From: an uncultured Opitutaceae bacterium
GTDB lineage: Bacteria; Verrucomicrobiota; Verrucomicrobiia; Opitutales; Opitutaceae
DNA: 6,434 nt
Direction: 5' to 3'
Assembly: GCA_903885525.1 (NCBI GenBank)
Contig: CAISJA010000296.1
Location: forward strand, 1 to 6,434
Shown here: one piece after another, positions 1-5,821 of the stretch
How the letters are laid out: each line of letters begins with the position of its first letter
Position numbering within the stretch: the first letter of the stretch is position 1
Program-made: the position numbers and the translations under genes
Notes under the pieces: generated by a model
The model's database searches: none
The model's input: the letters and a program-made list of their open reading frames with translations, nothing else
What the model was told of the DNA's origin: nothing

Positions 1-822
1 GGCCTTCTGCTCATCGAGAGCCGACTGCTCCCCCTCGAGCCGGGAGCGGCGCTCGGTGGCGGTGCTGCGCTGGGCGGCGACCCTGCCCTCGAGTTCCGCC
101 ACCACGGCGGCGAGCTGCGCATGTTGAAACGCGCTGTGGGCGAGGCTGAGGTGGCGCAGGCGGAAGCTGACACGCTTGTAGCGCAGCGCCTTCGCGGCCT
201 GCCGGCGCAGGCTGCCGATCTGCCGGCCGACCTCGGTCACGACATCGGCGACGCGGGCGAGATTCTGGTCGGTCAGGGCGAGTTTGTTTAGCGCCTCGCG
301 GCGCGAGGACTTGTATTTGGTGATGCCGGCGGCCTCCTCAAACACCGCGCGGCGCTCCTCGGGTTTCGACGAGAGGATCTGGTCGATCTGGCCCTGCGCC
401 ATGATCGAGTAGGAGGTGCGGCCGATGCCGGTGTCCATGAAAAGCTTCTGGATGTCCTTCAGCCGGCACGCCTGGCCGTTGAAAAAATACTCGCCCTGGC
501 CGTCGCGGTGGACGCGGCGCATAATCTCGATCTCGTGGAATTCGCGGCCGAGCTGCGCCTCGCACTCGGTGAGCAGGAGGGAGACCTCGCAGAGCTGGGC
601 CGGCCGGCGGGTGTCGGCACCCTCGAAGATCACGTCCTGCATCTTGCCGCCGCGGAGCGCCTTGGCGCTCTGCTCGCCCAGGACCCAGCGGATGGCGTCG
701 GCGATGTTGGACTTGCCGCAGCCGTTGGGTCCGACGATGGCGGTGACGCCGGGCTCGAAATTGAGCGTAGTGGAGTCGGCGAAACTTTTGAACCCGTTGA
801 GCTTGAGCGCGCGGAGATGCAT
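1..822 (-). CDS. smc: Chromosome segregation ATPase SMC, N-terminal part (runs off the left edge)
   Basis: SMC forms the ring-shaped condensin that compacts and segregates bacterial chromosomes, working with ScpA and ScpB at the nucleoid. Only the first 274 residues of a protein usually near 1200 are here. The start MHLRALKLNGFKSF is the typical beta-strand opening of the SMC head. Walker A is GPNGCGKSN at residues 31-39, and the arginine-finger region ALRGG is at 55-59. The Q-loop and the segment after it lie around 141-171, with MAQGQIDQIL, KPEERR and FEEAAGITKYK. From about residue 172 the sequence becomes charged and heptad-like, which is the start of the long coiled coil. The C-terminal head half (signature motif, Walker B) and the hinge lie beyond the window. 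The ATG at 822 was chosen because it gives the standard family N-terminus; no Shine-Dalgarno is visible. The gene is divergent from the small membrane-protein gene. Identification is near certain. Confidence 0.97.
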   Translation of the reverse strand, partial: MHLRALKLNGFKSFADSTTLNFEPGVTAIVGPNGCGKSNIADAIRWVLGEQSAKALRGGKMQDVIFEGADTRRPAQLCEVSLLLTECEAQLGREFHEIEIMRRVHRDGQGEYFFNGQACRLKDIQKLFMDTGIGRTSYSIMAQGQIDQILSSKPEERRAVFEEAAGITKYKSSRREALNKLALTDQNLARVADVVTEVGRQIGSLRRQAAKALRYKRVSFRLRHLSLAHSAFQHAQLAAVVAELEGRVAAQRSTATERRSRLEGEQSALDEQKA

Positions 823-951
823 GGGGCGGAAAACGGAAAACTAGAGGGAGCCCGCCAACGCTCGGCAATGGAAAAAACACCCCAAAGGCAAAATGGCGCG
901 GGCCAGGCCGTGAAGGGGCGGGCCGGCGCGAAACCGGGCCCTCCCGCCTCC

Positions 952-1356
952 ATGAAACCGGGGCCGGACTCTCTCGACACCCAGGTCGCGCCGCTCGACC
1001 GGACCGGCTTCCTGCTCTTCGGCGGGGCCATCGCCCTGCTGTGCTACGGGCTGGAGATTTTCGGCGAGCACCGGCTCCCGCCCGGCCCGCTCGCCTGGCT
1101 CTTCCTCGCCGCCGTCGGCCTGCTGCTCGCCTACGCCTGGCATGAAGGGCGCCCGGAGCGGCCGGTCCTCCCCCGCGGTGAGGCGAACGGCCGCGGCGGG
1201 TTGCCTCCGGCTCATGGCCGGGGCGCCCGCGGGGGCGGGGGCGGCCCCCAGACCCGCAGGAGGTACTCGGCCAGGTTCAGCAGGCTGACCCGGCGCATCC
1301 CGTCCGCGTGCAGGTCGCGCAGCTCCGGCACCTGGGTGCTGCGCTCGGCCAGATAA
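952..1356 (+). CDS. Small two-helix membrane protein of unknown function (3' end uncertain)
   Basis: I do not recognise a family. From the ATG at 952 the protein has a short polar N-terminus and a hydrophobic segment at about residues 18-37 (GFLLFGGAIALLCYGLEIF). A Pro-Gly turn leads to a second hydrophobic segment at about 46-63 (PLAWLFLAAVGLLLAYAW). It is probably a small inner-membrane hairpin. Codons from about 960 to 1165 have strong G/C third positions, which supports real coding. An in-frame ATG at 868 would add 28 residues, but those codons (aca, caa, agg, aat) look unlike the rest, so 952 is preferred. After about residue 70 the reading becomes Gly/Arg-rich and low in complexity, and it overlaps the oppositely oriented gene by 145 bases. 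The tail may therefore not be real: a one-base shift before 1143 would end the protein at a TGA at 1143-1145, just after helix 2. Confidence 0.5.
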   Translation: MKPGPDSLDTQVAPLDRTGFLLFGGAIALLCYGLEIFGEHRLPPGPLAWLFLAAVGLLLAYAWHEGRPERPVLPRGEANGRGGLPPAHGRGARGGGGGPQTRRRYSARFSRLTRRIPSACRSRSSGTWVLRSAR

Positions 1357-1508
1357 TCCCACAGCTCACGCTCGAGCCCGCGTGCATTTTCCCCCACGCC
1401 GGCCGATCGCTTCGCCACCTCCATCACGCGGCCCCGCCAATGCCGCCATTCATCCGGATGCGTCTCCAGATAGCGATGCAGGGTGTGTTCATAACGGTTG
1501 AGGCTCAT
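1212..1508 (-). CDS. Small conserved-looking soluble protein of unknown function, 98 aa
   Basis: Function is unknown. The 98-residue product begins MSLNRYEHTLHRYLETHPDE and is rich in charged and aromatic residues. It is probably all-helical and cytosolic, with no signal peptide or membrane segment. Helical stretches are likely at about 4-32, 40-55 and 66-82 (RRVSLLNLAEYLLRVW). It ends in a short proline run (WGPPPPP, then RAPRP). The ATG at 1508 is preferred over an in-frame ATG at 1553, because the 15 extra residues are Pro/Gly/Arg-rich and would be read through a strong inverted repeat at 1518-1535. The style recalls short conserved hypothetical proteins of Opitutaceae, but this is from memory and not checked. 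The gene is divergent from the coiled-coil membrane-protein gene, with a 106-base spacer. Its 3' end overlaps the doubtful tail of the rightward small membrane-protein gene. Confidence 0.8.
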   Translation of the reverse strand: MSLNRYEHTLHRYLETHPDEWRHWRGRVMEVAKRSAGVGENARGLERELWDYLAERSTQVPELRDLHADGMRRVSLLNLAEYLLRVWGPPPPPRAPRP

Positions 1509-1517
1509 GGGTAAGGA

Positions 1518-1535
1518 CGGCCGGATTCCCGGCCG
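1518..1535 (-). promoter_or_regulatory. Leader hairpin just upstream of the leftward small gene
   Basis: A perfect 7-bp inverted repeat, cggccgg / ccggccg around a 4-base loop (1525-1528), lies 9 bases upstream of the ATG at 1508. In the leftward transcript it would form a very stable hairpin over the ribosome-entry region. No T-run follows, so it is not a terminator. A role in controlling translation is inferred; GC-rich DNA also makes such repeats by chance. Confidence 0.4.
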
Positions 1536-1552
1536 GCTCCCAAAGGGCGGCA

Positions 1553-1580
1553 TTGCAATTGAACATTCAACCGCTATCTG
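1553..1580 (+). promoter_or_regulatory. Weak candidate promoter for the coiled-coil membrane-protein gene
   Basis: TTGCAA (1553-1558), a 16-base gap and TATCTG (1575-1580) make a weak -35/-10 pair about 30 bases upstream of the ATG at 1615. The match is poor (4 of 6 and 3 of 6). The location in an AT-richer patch of a divergent spacer is the main support. It overlaps the candidate leftward promoter, so if both are real they would compete for polymerase. Confidence 0.25.
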
Positions 1581-1586
1581 TGTCAG
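1558..1586 (-). promoter_or_regulatory. Candidate sigma-70-type promoter for the leftward 98-aa gene
   Basis: Read on the minus strand, CTGACA (1586-1581) and TTCAAT (1563-1558) are separated by exactly 17 bases. They match the consensus -35 at 5 of 6 positions and -10 at 4 of 6. Transcription would begin near 1551, giving a leader of about 43 bases that contains the hairpin at 1518-1535. The element lies in the only AT-richer patch of the divergent spacer. This is by eye only. Confidence 0.4.
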
Positions 1587-1614
1587 CAGTCACCTCCTTC
1601 AACCTCACTACACC

Positions 1615-2430
1615 ATGTGGCAAAAGCTTAAAGACCAACTCCCCGCGGTCATTCTCACGGCCCTCCTCATCGTCGGCGCCGCCTTCTGGTATCACCAGGA
1701 GGTGATCAAGACCCTGGCCGCCAAACAGCAGGCCGAAATTTCCTCCCTCCGCGAGCAGACCAATGCCGAGATGAAGGCTTCCGCCGAGGAAACCCGCCGG
1801 CACATCGAGGCCGTCAACCAATTGCTCAAGGACGCCATCTCCAAGCGCCAGGCCGACATGTTCATGACCGATGAGGAAGTCCGGAAGCTCGACCAGGAAA
1901 AGATGGCCAAACTCGCCGAAGCCATTGCCCAGAAAATCACGCCCTATGGCTCGGTGCCGAAGACCCCGGAGGAAGCCGAGAAACTGCAGAACGAGCAGAT
2001 CGACAAAGTCGGCGGCCGCCTCGCCGAACGCATCTCCCCCATCCTTTCCGAAATGTCCAAGGACCAGCACCTCACCCGCGACTCCCTCTATCAGTACAGC
2101 CAGCGCATCTCCGATCAGATCAGCGGGGTGCTGACCACCGAGATGGCCCGCAACCAGACGCTGCACAACAACCTGCTGGCCGCCAACACCGTGGCGCAGG
2201 ACTCCCTCAAGCTCTCGCACGAGATCACCGCCCTGTACCTAAGCAGTTTCAAGGACCAGGGCCTCCTGACCCGCCTCCTCAGCCTGCCGGCCAATGTCGT
2301 CCGCGACGCCGCCAGCATGAGCATCGTCAACAGCAGCGACCGCAAGAAAATGGAGGAGAAACTGGTCAATGAGATGAACGAGATCCAGAAGCGGCTTGAT
2401 GAGCTGCAGACCCAGATGCCGAAGAAGTAA
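1615..2430 (+). CDS. Single-pass membrane protein with long coiled coil, unknown function, 271 aa
   Basis: I do not recognise a named family. After a short amphipathic start (MWQKLKDQ) comes one hydrophobic segment at about residues 9-25 (LPAVILTALLIVGAAFW), which acts as an uncleaved membrane anchor. The rest is hydrophilic and probably periplasmic. Residues about 30-80 form an alanine/glutamate-rich coiled coil, and 85-110 are charged and helical. A short break with TPYGSVPKTPEEAE leads to a further helical stretch of about 125-230 (ISPILSEM, YSQRISDQISGVL). The C-terminus, about 245-267, is another heptad-rich helix (MEEKLVNEMNEIQKRLDELQ). The alternation recalls envelope scaffold or sensory-stalk proteins, but no signalling domain is present. 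An ATG at 1498 in frame would add 39 residues that cover the promoter region and look non-coding, so 1615 is preferred. It appears monocistronic: divergent promoter in front, strong terminator behind. Confidence 0.88.
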   Translation: MWQKLKDQLPAVILTALLIVGAAFWYHQEVIKTLAAKQQAEISSLREQTNAEMKASAEETRRHIEAVNQLLKDAISKRQADMFMTDEEVRKLDQEKMAKLAEAIAQKITPYGSVPKTPEEAEKLQNEQIDKVGGRLAERISPILSEMSKDQHLTRDSLYQYSQRISDQISGVLTTEMARNQTLHNNLLAANTVAQDSLKLSHEITALYLSSFKDQGLLTRLLSLPANVVRDAASMSIVNSSDRKKMEEKLVNEMNEIQKRLDELQTQMPKK

Positions 2431-2453
2431 GCCCGGCAACCGCTCCCGTTTCC

Positions 2454-2484
2454 AGGCCACGCCGCCCGCGTGGCCTTTTTCTTT
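2454..2484 (+). terminator. Rho-independent terminator after the coiled-coil protein gene
   Basis: A perfect 9-bp stem (aggccacgc / gcgtggcct) with a 5-base loop cgccc at 2463-2467 is followed directly by tttttcttt. It begins 23 bases after the stop codon at 2428-2430. Stem, loop and T-tract fit an intrinsic terminator. It separates this transcription unit from the FIST-kinase cluster, which therefore needs its own promoter. Confidence 0.88.
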
Positions 2485-2863
2485 GCCTGCTGTGGGAGCC
2501 GCTGCGGCTCGCTCGGGCGGTCCCTCGGGAAAACCGGACCGCCTCCTGTCCCTTGGCCGCTTTTTCCGCCGCCAGAAGCGTTGCCAGCCCTTTCGGAGCA
2601 CACGCGGCCCACGGCAACCGGGGCCCGCCACGACCGTCGGTCGCAACCGCTTGCCGCTCCACGGCCGGGCCCGCCGGACCGGCCCGCCACGCGCTGCCCC
2701 GGGAATACTCAGGCCCCGCCCGCACGCCCCGAGGGTACGGGCGTGCCGCCGGCGCCACCAATTTATTCTCAATTGCCGCCTCAAGCATTCTGCCGTTTGC
2801 TCCGATACACAAACGGTGTCCTCCGGCTTGCCGGTGGCCCCCACCACTTTCACCCCACCCGTC
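2485..2863. other. Non-coding GC-rich spacer with several inverted repeats
   Basis: I see no convincing gene on either strand; open frames across it translate to Pro/Arg/Gly-rich text. Besides the REP-like hairpin it holds an 8-bp inverted repeat (ggcggtcc 2516-2523 / ggaccgcc 2536-2543). There is a 5-bp one, cgacc / ggtcg, at 2631-2643. Another 8-bp one is gcacgccc 2722-2729 / gggcgtgc 2739-2746. An AT-rich island at 2759-2775 (caatttattctcaattg, 5-bp dyad) stands out sharply and is the likeliest place for the FIST gene's promoter or an operator, but no good -35/-10 pair is apparent. None of the hairpins has a following T-tract. Confidence 0.5.
2491..2510 (+). repeat. REP-like palindromic element (single copy here)
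   Basis: The sequence TGTGGGAGCCGCTGCGGCTC has a GTGGGAG head followed by a 6-bp palindrome, GAGCCG / CGGCTC, around a CTG loop. This is the layout of REP elements: a short conserved head next to a hairpin, typically between genes and often just past a terminator. No second copy is in the window and no RAYT transposase is present, so the assignment rests on shape and location. Confidence 0.4.
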
Positions 2864-4009
2864 ATGCAGGTTACTCCCACCCAATGGAAGCCGGGCCAAG
2901 GCTGGTCCATCCCTCCCGCCTCGATCGCGCCCACCGCCCAGCTCGTGCTCTACTTCGCGGCGCGTCCGCTGCTGGAGGACCCCGCCGCGGCTCCCCTGGC
3001 GGAATTGCGCCAGGCCTTCCCCCGGGCCGTCGTGGCCGGCTGCTCCACCGCCGGGGAAATCACCGGCACCCATGTCACCGATGACACCCTCACCGCCGTC
3101 GCAGTCAGCTTCACCTCCGCCCGCGTCCGCGCCGTGATCGCTCCCGTCGCCTCGGCCGACGCCAGCACCGCGGCGGCCGAACGGCTGGCCCGCGAGTTGC
3201 TCGCACCCGACCTGCGCCATGTCCTCGTGCTCAGCGACGGACTGCTCTTGAACGGTTCCACCGTGGCGGCGGGCTTCCGCGCCGTGTTGCCACCCGACGT
3301 CCAGGCCACGGGCGGCCTCGCCGGCGATGGCTCCGCCTTTCGCCGGACCCTGGTCGGACTGGGTGCCGACATCGGGCCCGACCGCCTGGTGGCGGTCGGC
3401 TTTTACGGCTCCAGCCTCCACCCCTGCTGGGGCTCAGCCGGCGGCTGGACCGCCTTCGGCCCGCGCCGCCTGATCACCCGCGCCAAAGGCAACGTGCTCT
3501 ATCAGCTCGACGACCAGCCCGCCCTCGCCCTCTACAAACGCTACCTTGCCCACCGGGCCGCGGAGCTGCCCGCCAGCGGCCTCCTCTATCCGCTGGAGAT
3601 TCTCCCCGAACGCGAAAGCGCCGGCGGCCTCGTCCGCACCATTCTCGCGGTCGACGAACACGAGCAGTCCCTGACTTTCGCCGGCGACATCCGCCAGGGC
3701 GCCTACGCGCGCCTCATGAAGGCCAGCTTGGATGGCCTGGTCGGCGGCGCCACCGAGGCGGCCAGGCAGGCGACCGATCCGGCGCCTCCCAGCTCCGCCC
3801 TCGCCATCTTGGTCAGCTGTGTCGGACGCAAACTCGTCATGCGCCAACGCATCGAGGAGGAGGTCGAAGCCGTGCAGACCCGGCTCGGCGAACGCACCAT
3901 CTGCACCGGGTTCTACTCCTACGGCGAACTCTGCCCGTCCGCCTTCGTGGCGAGCTGCGAATTGCACAACCAGACGATGACCCTGACGGCGCTGTCCGAA
4001 GATGCCTGA
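2864..4009 (+). CDS. FIST/FIST_C domain sensory protein, NosP-like, 381 aa
   Basis: FIST proteins are cytosolic ligand-sensing modules. The stand-alone NosP type binds haem, senses nitric oxide and controls a partner histidine kinase. The N-terminal FIST domain spans about residues 22-210: AGCSTAGEI at 58-66, then VLVLSDGLLLNGS, then GGLAGDGSAF. Next come GFYGSSLHPCWG at 179-190 and the start of FIST_C (GGWTAFGPRRLITRAKG). FIST_C continues to the end, with the usual pattern GFYSYGEL at 349-356 and HNQTMTLTAL at 368-377. Length (381) fits a complete NosP-like protein. There is no signal peptide or membrane helix. The ATG at 2864 fits the usual family start; the open frame continues upstream to 2396 but translates to low-complexity text through a terminator. 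The stop overlaps the kinase start by 8 bases, which suggests coupled translation and a shared pathway. Haem or NO binding is inferred from family and context; histidine 186 is a residue to examine, not a proven ligand. Confidence 0.9.
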   Translation: MQVTPTQWKPGQGWSIPPASIAPTAQLVLYFAARPLLEDPAAAPLAELRQAFPRAVVAGCSTAGEITGTHVTDDTLTAVAVSFTSARVRAVIAPVASADASTAAAERLARELLAPDLRHVLVLSDGLLLNGSTVAAGFRAVLPPDVQATGGLAGDGSAFRRTLVGLGADIGPDRLVAVGFYGSSLHPCWGSAGGWTAFGPRRLITRAKGNVLYQLDDQPALALYKRYLAHRAAELPASGLLYPLEILPERESAGGLVRTILAVDEHEQSLTFAGDIRQGAYARLMKASLDGLVGGATEAARQATDPAPPSSALAILVSCVGRKLVMRQRIEEEVEAVQTRLGERTICTGFYSYGELCPSAFVASCELHNQTMTLTALSEDA

Positions 4010-5798
4010 AATAAATCCCCTGCTCCAGCGCCAGTTGCGCAAACATCACCCGGACATCGACCGCGATGATCCCCGCTGGCGCGGATTCCTCTCGGCCGTG
4101 GCCGCCGCCTATGCGGAGCAGCAGGAGGACCGCCGTTTCCTCGAACACACGCTGGAGGTGACCTCGGAGGAACTTTCCGCCGCCAACGTCAGGCTGCGCC
4201 ACGAAGCCGAGGAGCGCCTGCACTCGGTGAACGAGTATTACCGGCAGGCCCTCGAATTGCAGCAGGGCCTGATCCTCTGCGTGCAGCACACGCCGCGCGG
4301 TTTCATCCATACCCTCGCCCGCGGCCAGCTCAGCGTCCGGCTGGGCTTCACCCCGGGCCAGATCGAGGGCCGGCTCATCGAGGATGTCGTCCCGCCCAAG
4401 CAGGCCGCCCAGCTCAACGCCGCCTATGCCGCCGCCTGGGCCGGGAACGAACACTCCATCGTCTTCACCACTTCCGGAAACATCGAGCTCTTCATCCAGC
4501 TCCGGCCGCGCCGCGAGCATGGCGCCGTCCGCGAGGTCATCGCCTCCTGCATCGAGATCACCGCCCTGCGCGAGGCCGAGCGCGAGCTGCGCATCGCCAA
4601 GGAACGGGCCGAGGCGGCCGACCGCGCCAAGAGCGAGTTCCTCGCGGTCATGAGCCATGAGATCCGCACCCCCCTCAACGCCATCCTCGGCTTTGCCTCC
4701 CTGCTGCATGAATCCGGCGTCCGCCCCGAGCACCAGCCCTGGTTAAAAATGATCGAGACCAATGGCGAGGCCCTGAAGCTGATCATCGACGACATCCTCG
4801 ACTTCTCCCGCATCGAGGCGGGCCATGTGCCCCTCAGCCCGGAAAACTTCTCCCTCGCCGAGCTCGTGCAGGACGTCATCCGCAGCACCCACCCCGCCGC
4901 CGCCGCCAAGCGGCTCGCCCTCACCGGCGGCGTCGATCCCGATGTGCCTGCACAGGTCTTCGCCGACCGGCCGCGCCTCCGGCAGATTCTGCTCAACCTC
5001 ATCTCCAACGCCATCAAGTTCACCGGGGAGGGCAGCGTCCAGGTGCGGATCCGGCGGGAGCCGGCCGGGGCCCGGACCGCCCCGACTGTCGACCTGATCC
5101 GCTGCAGCGTGCGCGATACCGGCATCGGTATACAGCCCGAGCGGCGCGACCGGGTGTTCAAGCCCTTCAGCCAGGTCGATGCCTCCATCACCCGCAGGTA
5201 CGGCGGCACCGGCCTCGGCCTCGCCATCTGCCGCCGGCTCGTCGAGGCCCTGGGCGGGCAGATCGACTTTGCCAGCCAGGCCGGCGAAGGCACCGAATTT
5301 TTCTTCACCTTCCAGGTCCCGCACTCCGCGGCCGCACCGGTCGCCCCACCCGCCCCCACCACCGCCCCGCCGCCCCGCTCCGCCCGCCCCGACAGCAGCC
5401 ACCTCACGGTGCTCGTGGTGGAGGATCAGCCGGCCAACCAGTTCCTCATGCGCCAGATTCTGCACCTGCAGAACTGCGTCCCCGACTTCGCCGACAACGG
5501 CCACGAGAGCCTCCTCCGGGTGCGGCGGCAGAACTACGATGTCATCTTCATGGATCTTGAGATGCCCGTCATGAACGGCCTCGAGGCCACCCGGCTCATC
5601 CGCCAGGAAACCGCCCGGCGCCCGCGGCCCCGCATCGTGGCAGTCAGCGCCAGCGCCCTCCTCGAAGGCGTCCGCGCCGACCCGGCGGCGGGCTTCGACA
5701 GCATCATCAGCAAGCCGCTCCGCCTCGACTCCGTGCTACAGGAGCTCGCGGCCGCCTCCCTGACGGGCCGGCCCGCCGCCCCCCGCGGTGCCGTGTAA
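4002..5798 (+). CDS. Soluble PAS hybrid histidine kinase with C-terminal receiver domain, 598 aa
   Basis: Autophosphorylates on histidine and passes the phosphate to its own receiver, presumably then to an Hpt protein or regulator outside the window. Residues 1-75 carry an N-terminal module (LLQRQLRKH, DRRFLEHTLEVTSEELSAAN) that I recall from FIST-linked PAS kinases. A PAS domain covers about 86-186 and a coiled-coil linker 187-210. HisKA has the phospho-acceptor H219 in SHEIRTPLNA. The ATPase domain has the N box at about 329-340 (N336), G1 box DTGIGI from D372, F box KPFSQVD, and G2 box GGTGLGLA at 401-408. A Pro/Ala linker of about 440-467 leads to the receiver: acidic pair E474-D475, acceptor D518 in FMDLEMPVMNG, S549 and K571. 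All catalytic residues are present. There is no membrane segment, so input is cytosolic, most plausibly from the FIST protein. Its start lies inside the FIST gene's last codons. No Hpt or output domain is attached. Confidence 0.95.
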   Translation: MPEINPLLQRQLRKHHPDIDRDDPRWRGFLSAVAAAYAEQQEDRRFLEHTLEVTSEELSAANVRLRHEAEERLHSVNEYYRQALELQQGLILCVQHTPRGFIHTLARGQLSVRLGFTPGQIEGRLIEDVVPPKQAAQLNAAYAAAWAGNEHSIVFTTSGNIELFIQLRPRREHGAVREVIASCIEITALREAERELRIAKERAEAADRAKSEFLAVMSHEIRTPLNAILGFASLLHESGVRPEHQPWLKMIETNGEALKLIIDDILDFSRIEAGHVPLSPENFSLAELVQDVIRSTHPAAAAKRLALTGGVDPDVPAQVFADRPRLRQILLNLISNAIKFTGEGSVQVRIRREPAGARTAPTVDLIRCSVRDTGIGIQPERRDRVFKPFSQVDASITRRYGGTGLGLAICRRLVEALGGQIDFASQAGEGTEFFFTFQVPHSAAAPVAPPAPTTAPPPRSARPDSSHLTVLVVEDQPANQFLMRQILHLQNCVPDFADNGHESLLRVRRQNYDVIFMDLEMPVMNGLEATRLIRQETARRPRPRIVAVSASALLEGVRADPAAGFDSIISKPLRLDSVLQELAAASLTGRPAAPRGAV

Positions 5799-5821
5799 CC
5801 CGCGCCGCTGCCCGCCCCCCA

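Noticed and set aside
508..867. Rightward open frame that runs antisense to smc and joins the small membrane-protein frame
   Set aside because: It is the mirror of the smc ATPase head, which has unmistakable motifs; the frame is open only because of high GC content.
1235..1252. GC-only inverted repeat (ggggg / ccccc) near the 3' end of the leftward small gene
   Set aside because: It has no T-tract on either strand and is explained by the proline codon run of the 98-aa protein.
1592..1599. Perfect aaggaggt Shine-Dalgarno-like sequence on the minus strand
   Set aside because: No start codon lies at a suitable distance on that strand; the nearest leftward gene starts 84 bases away, and it falls upstream of the candidate leftward promoter.
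2396..2863. Upstream extension of the FIST frame by 156 residues
   Set aside because: It would start inside the coiled-coil gene, read through a strong terminator, and translates to Pro/Arg-rich text without domain features.
3434..4042. Long leftward open frames across the FIST and kinase genes
   Set aside because: They are antisense to genes with clear domain motifs and show Gly/Ala/Glu-rich shadow composition.
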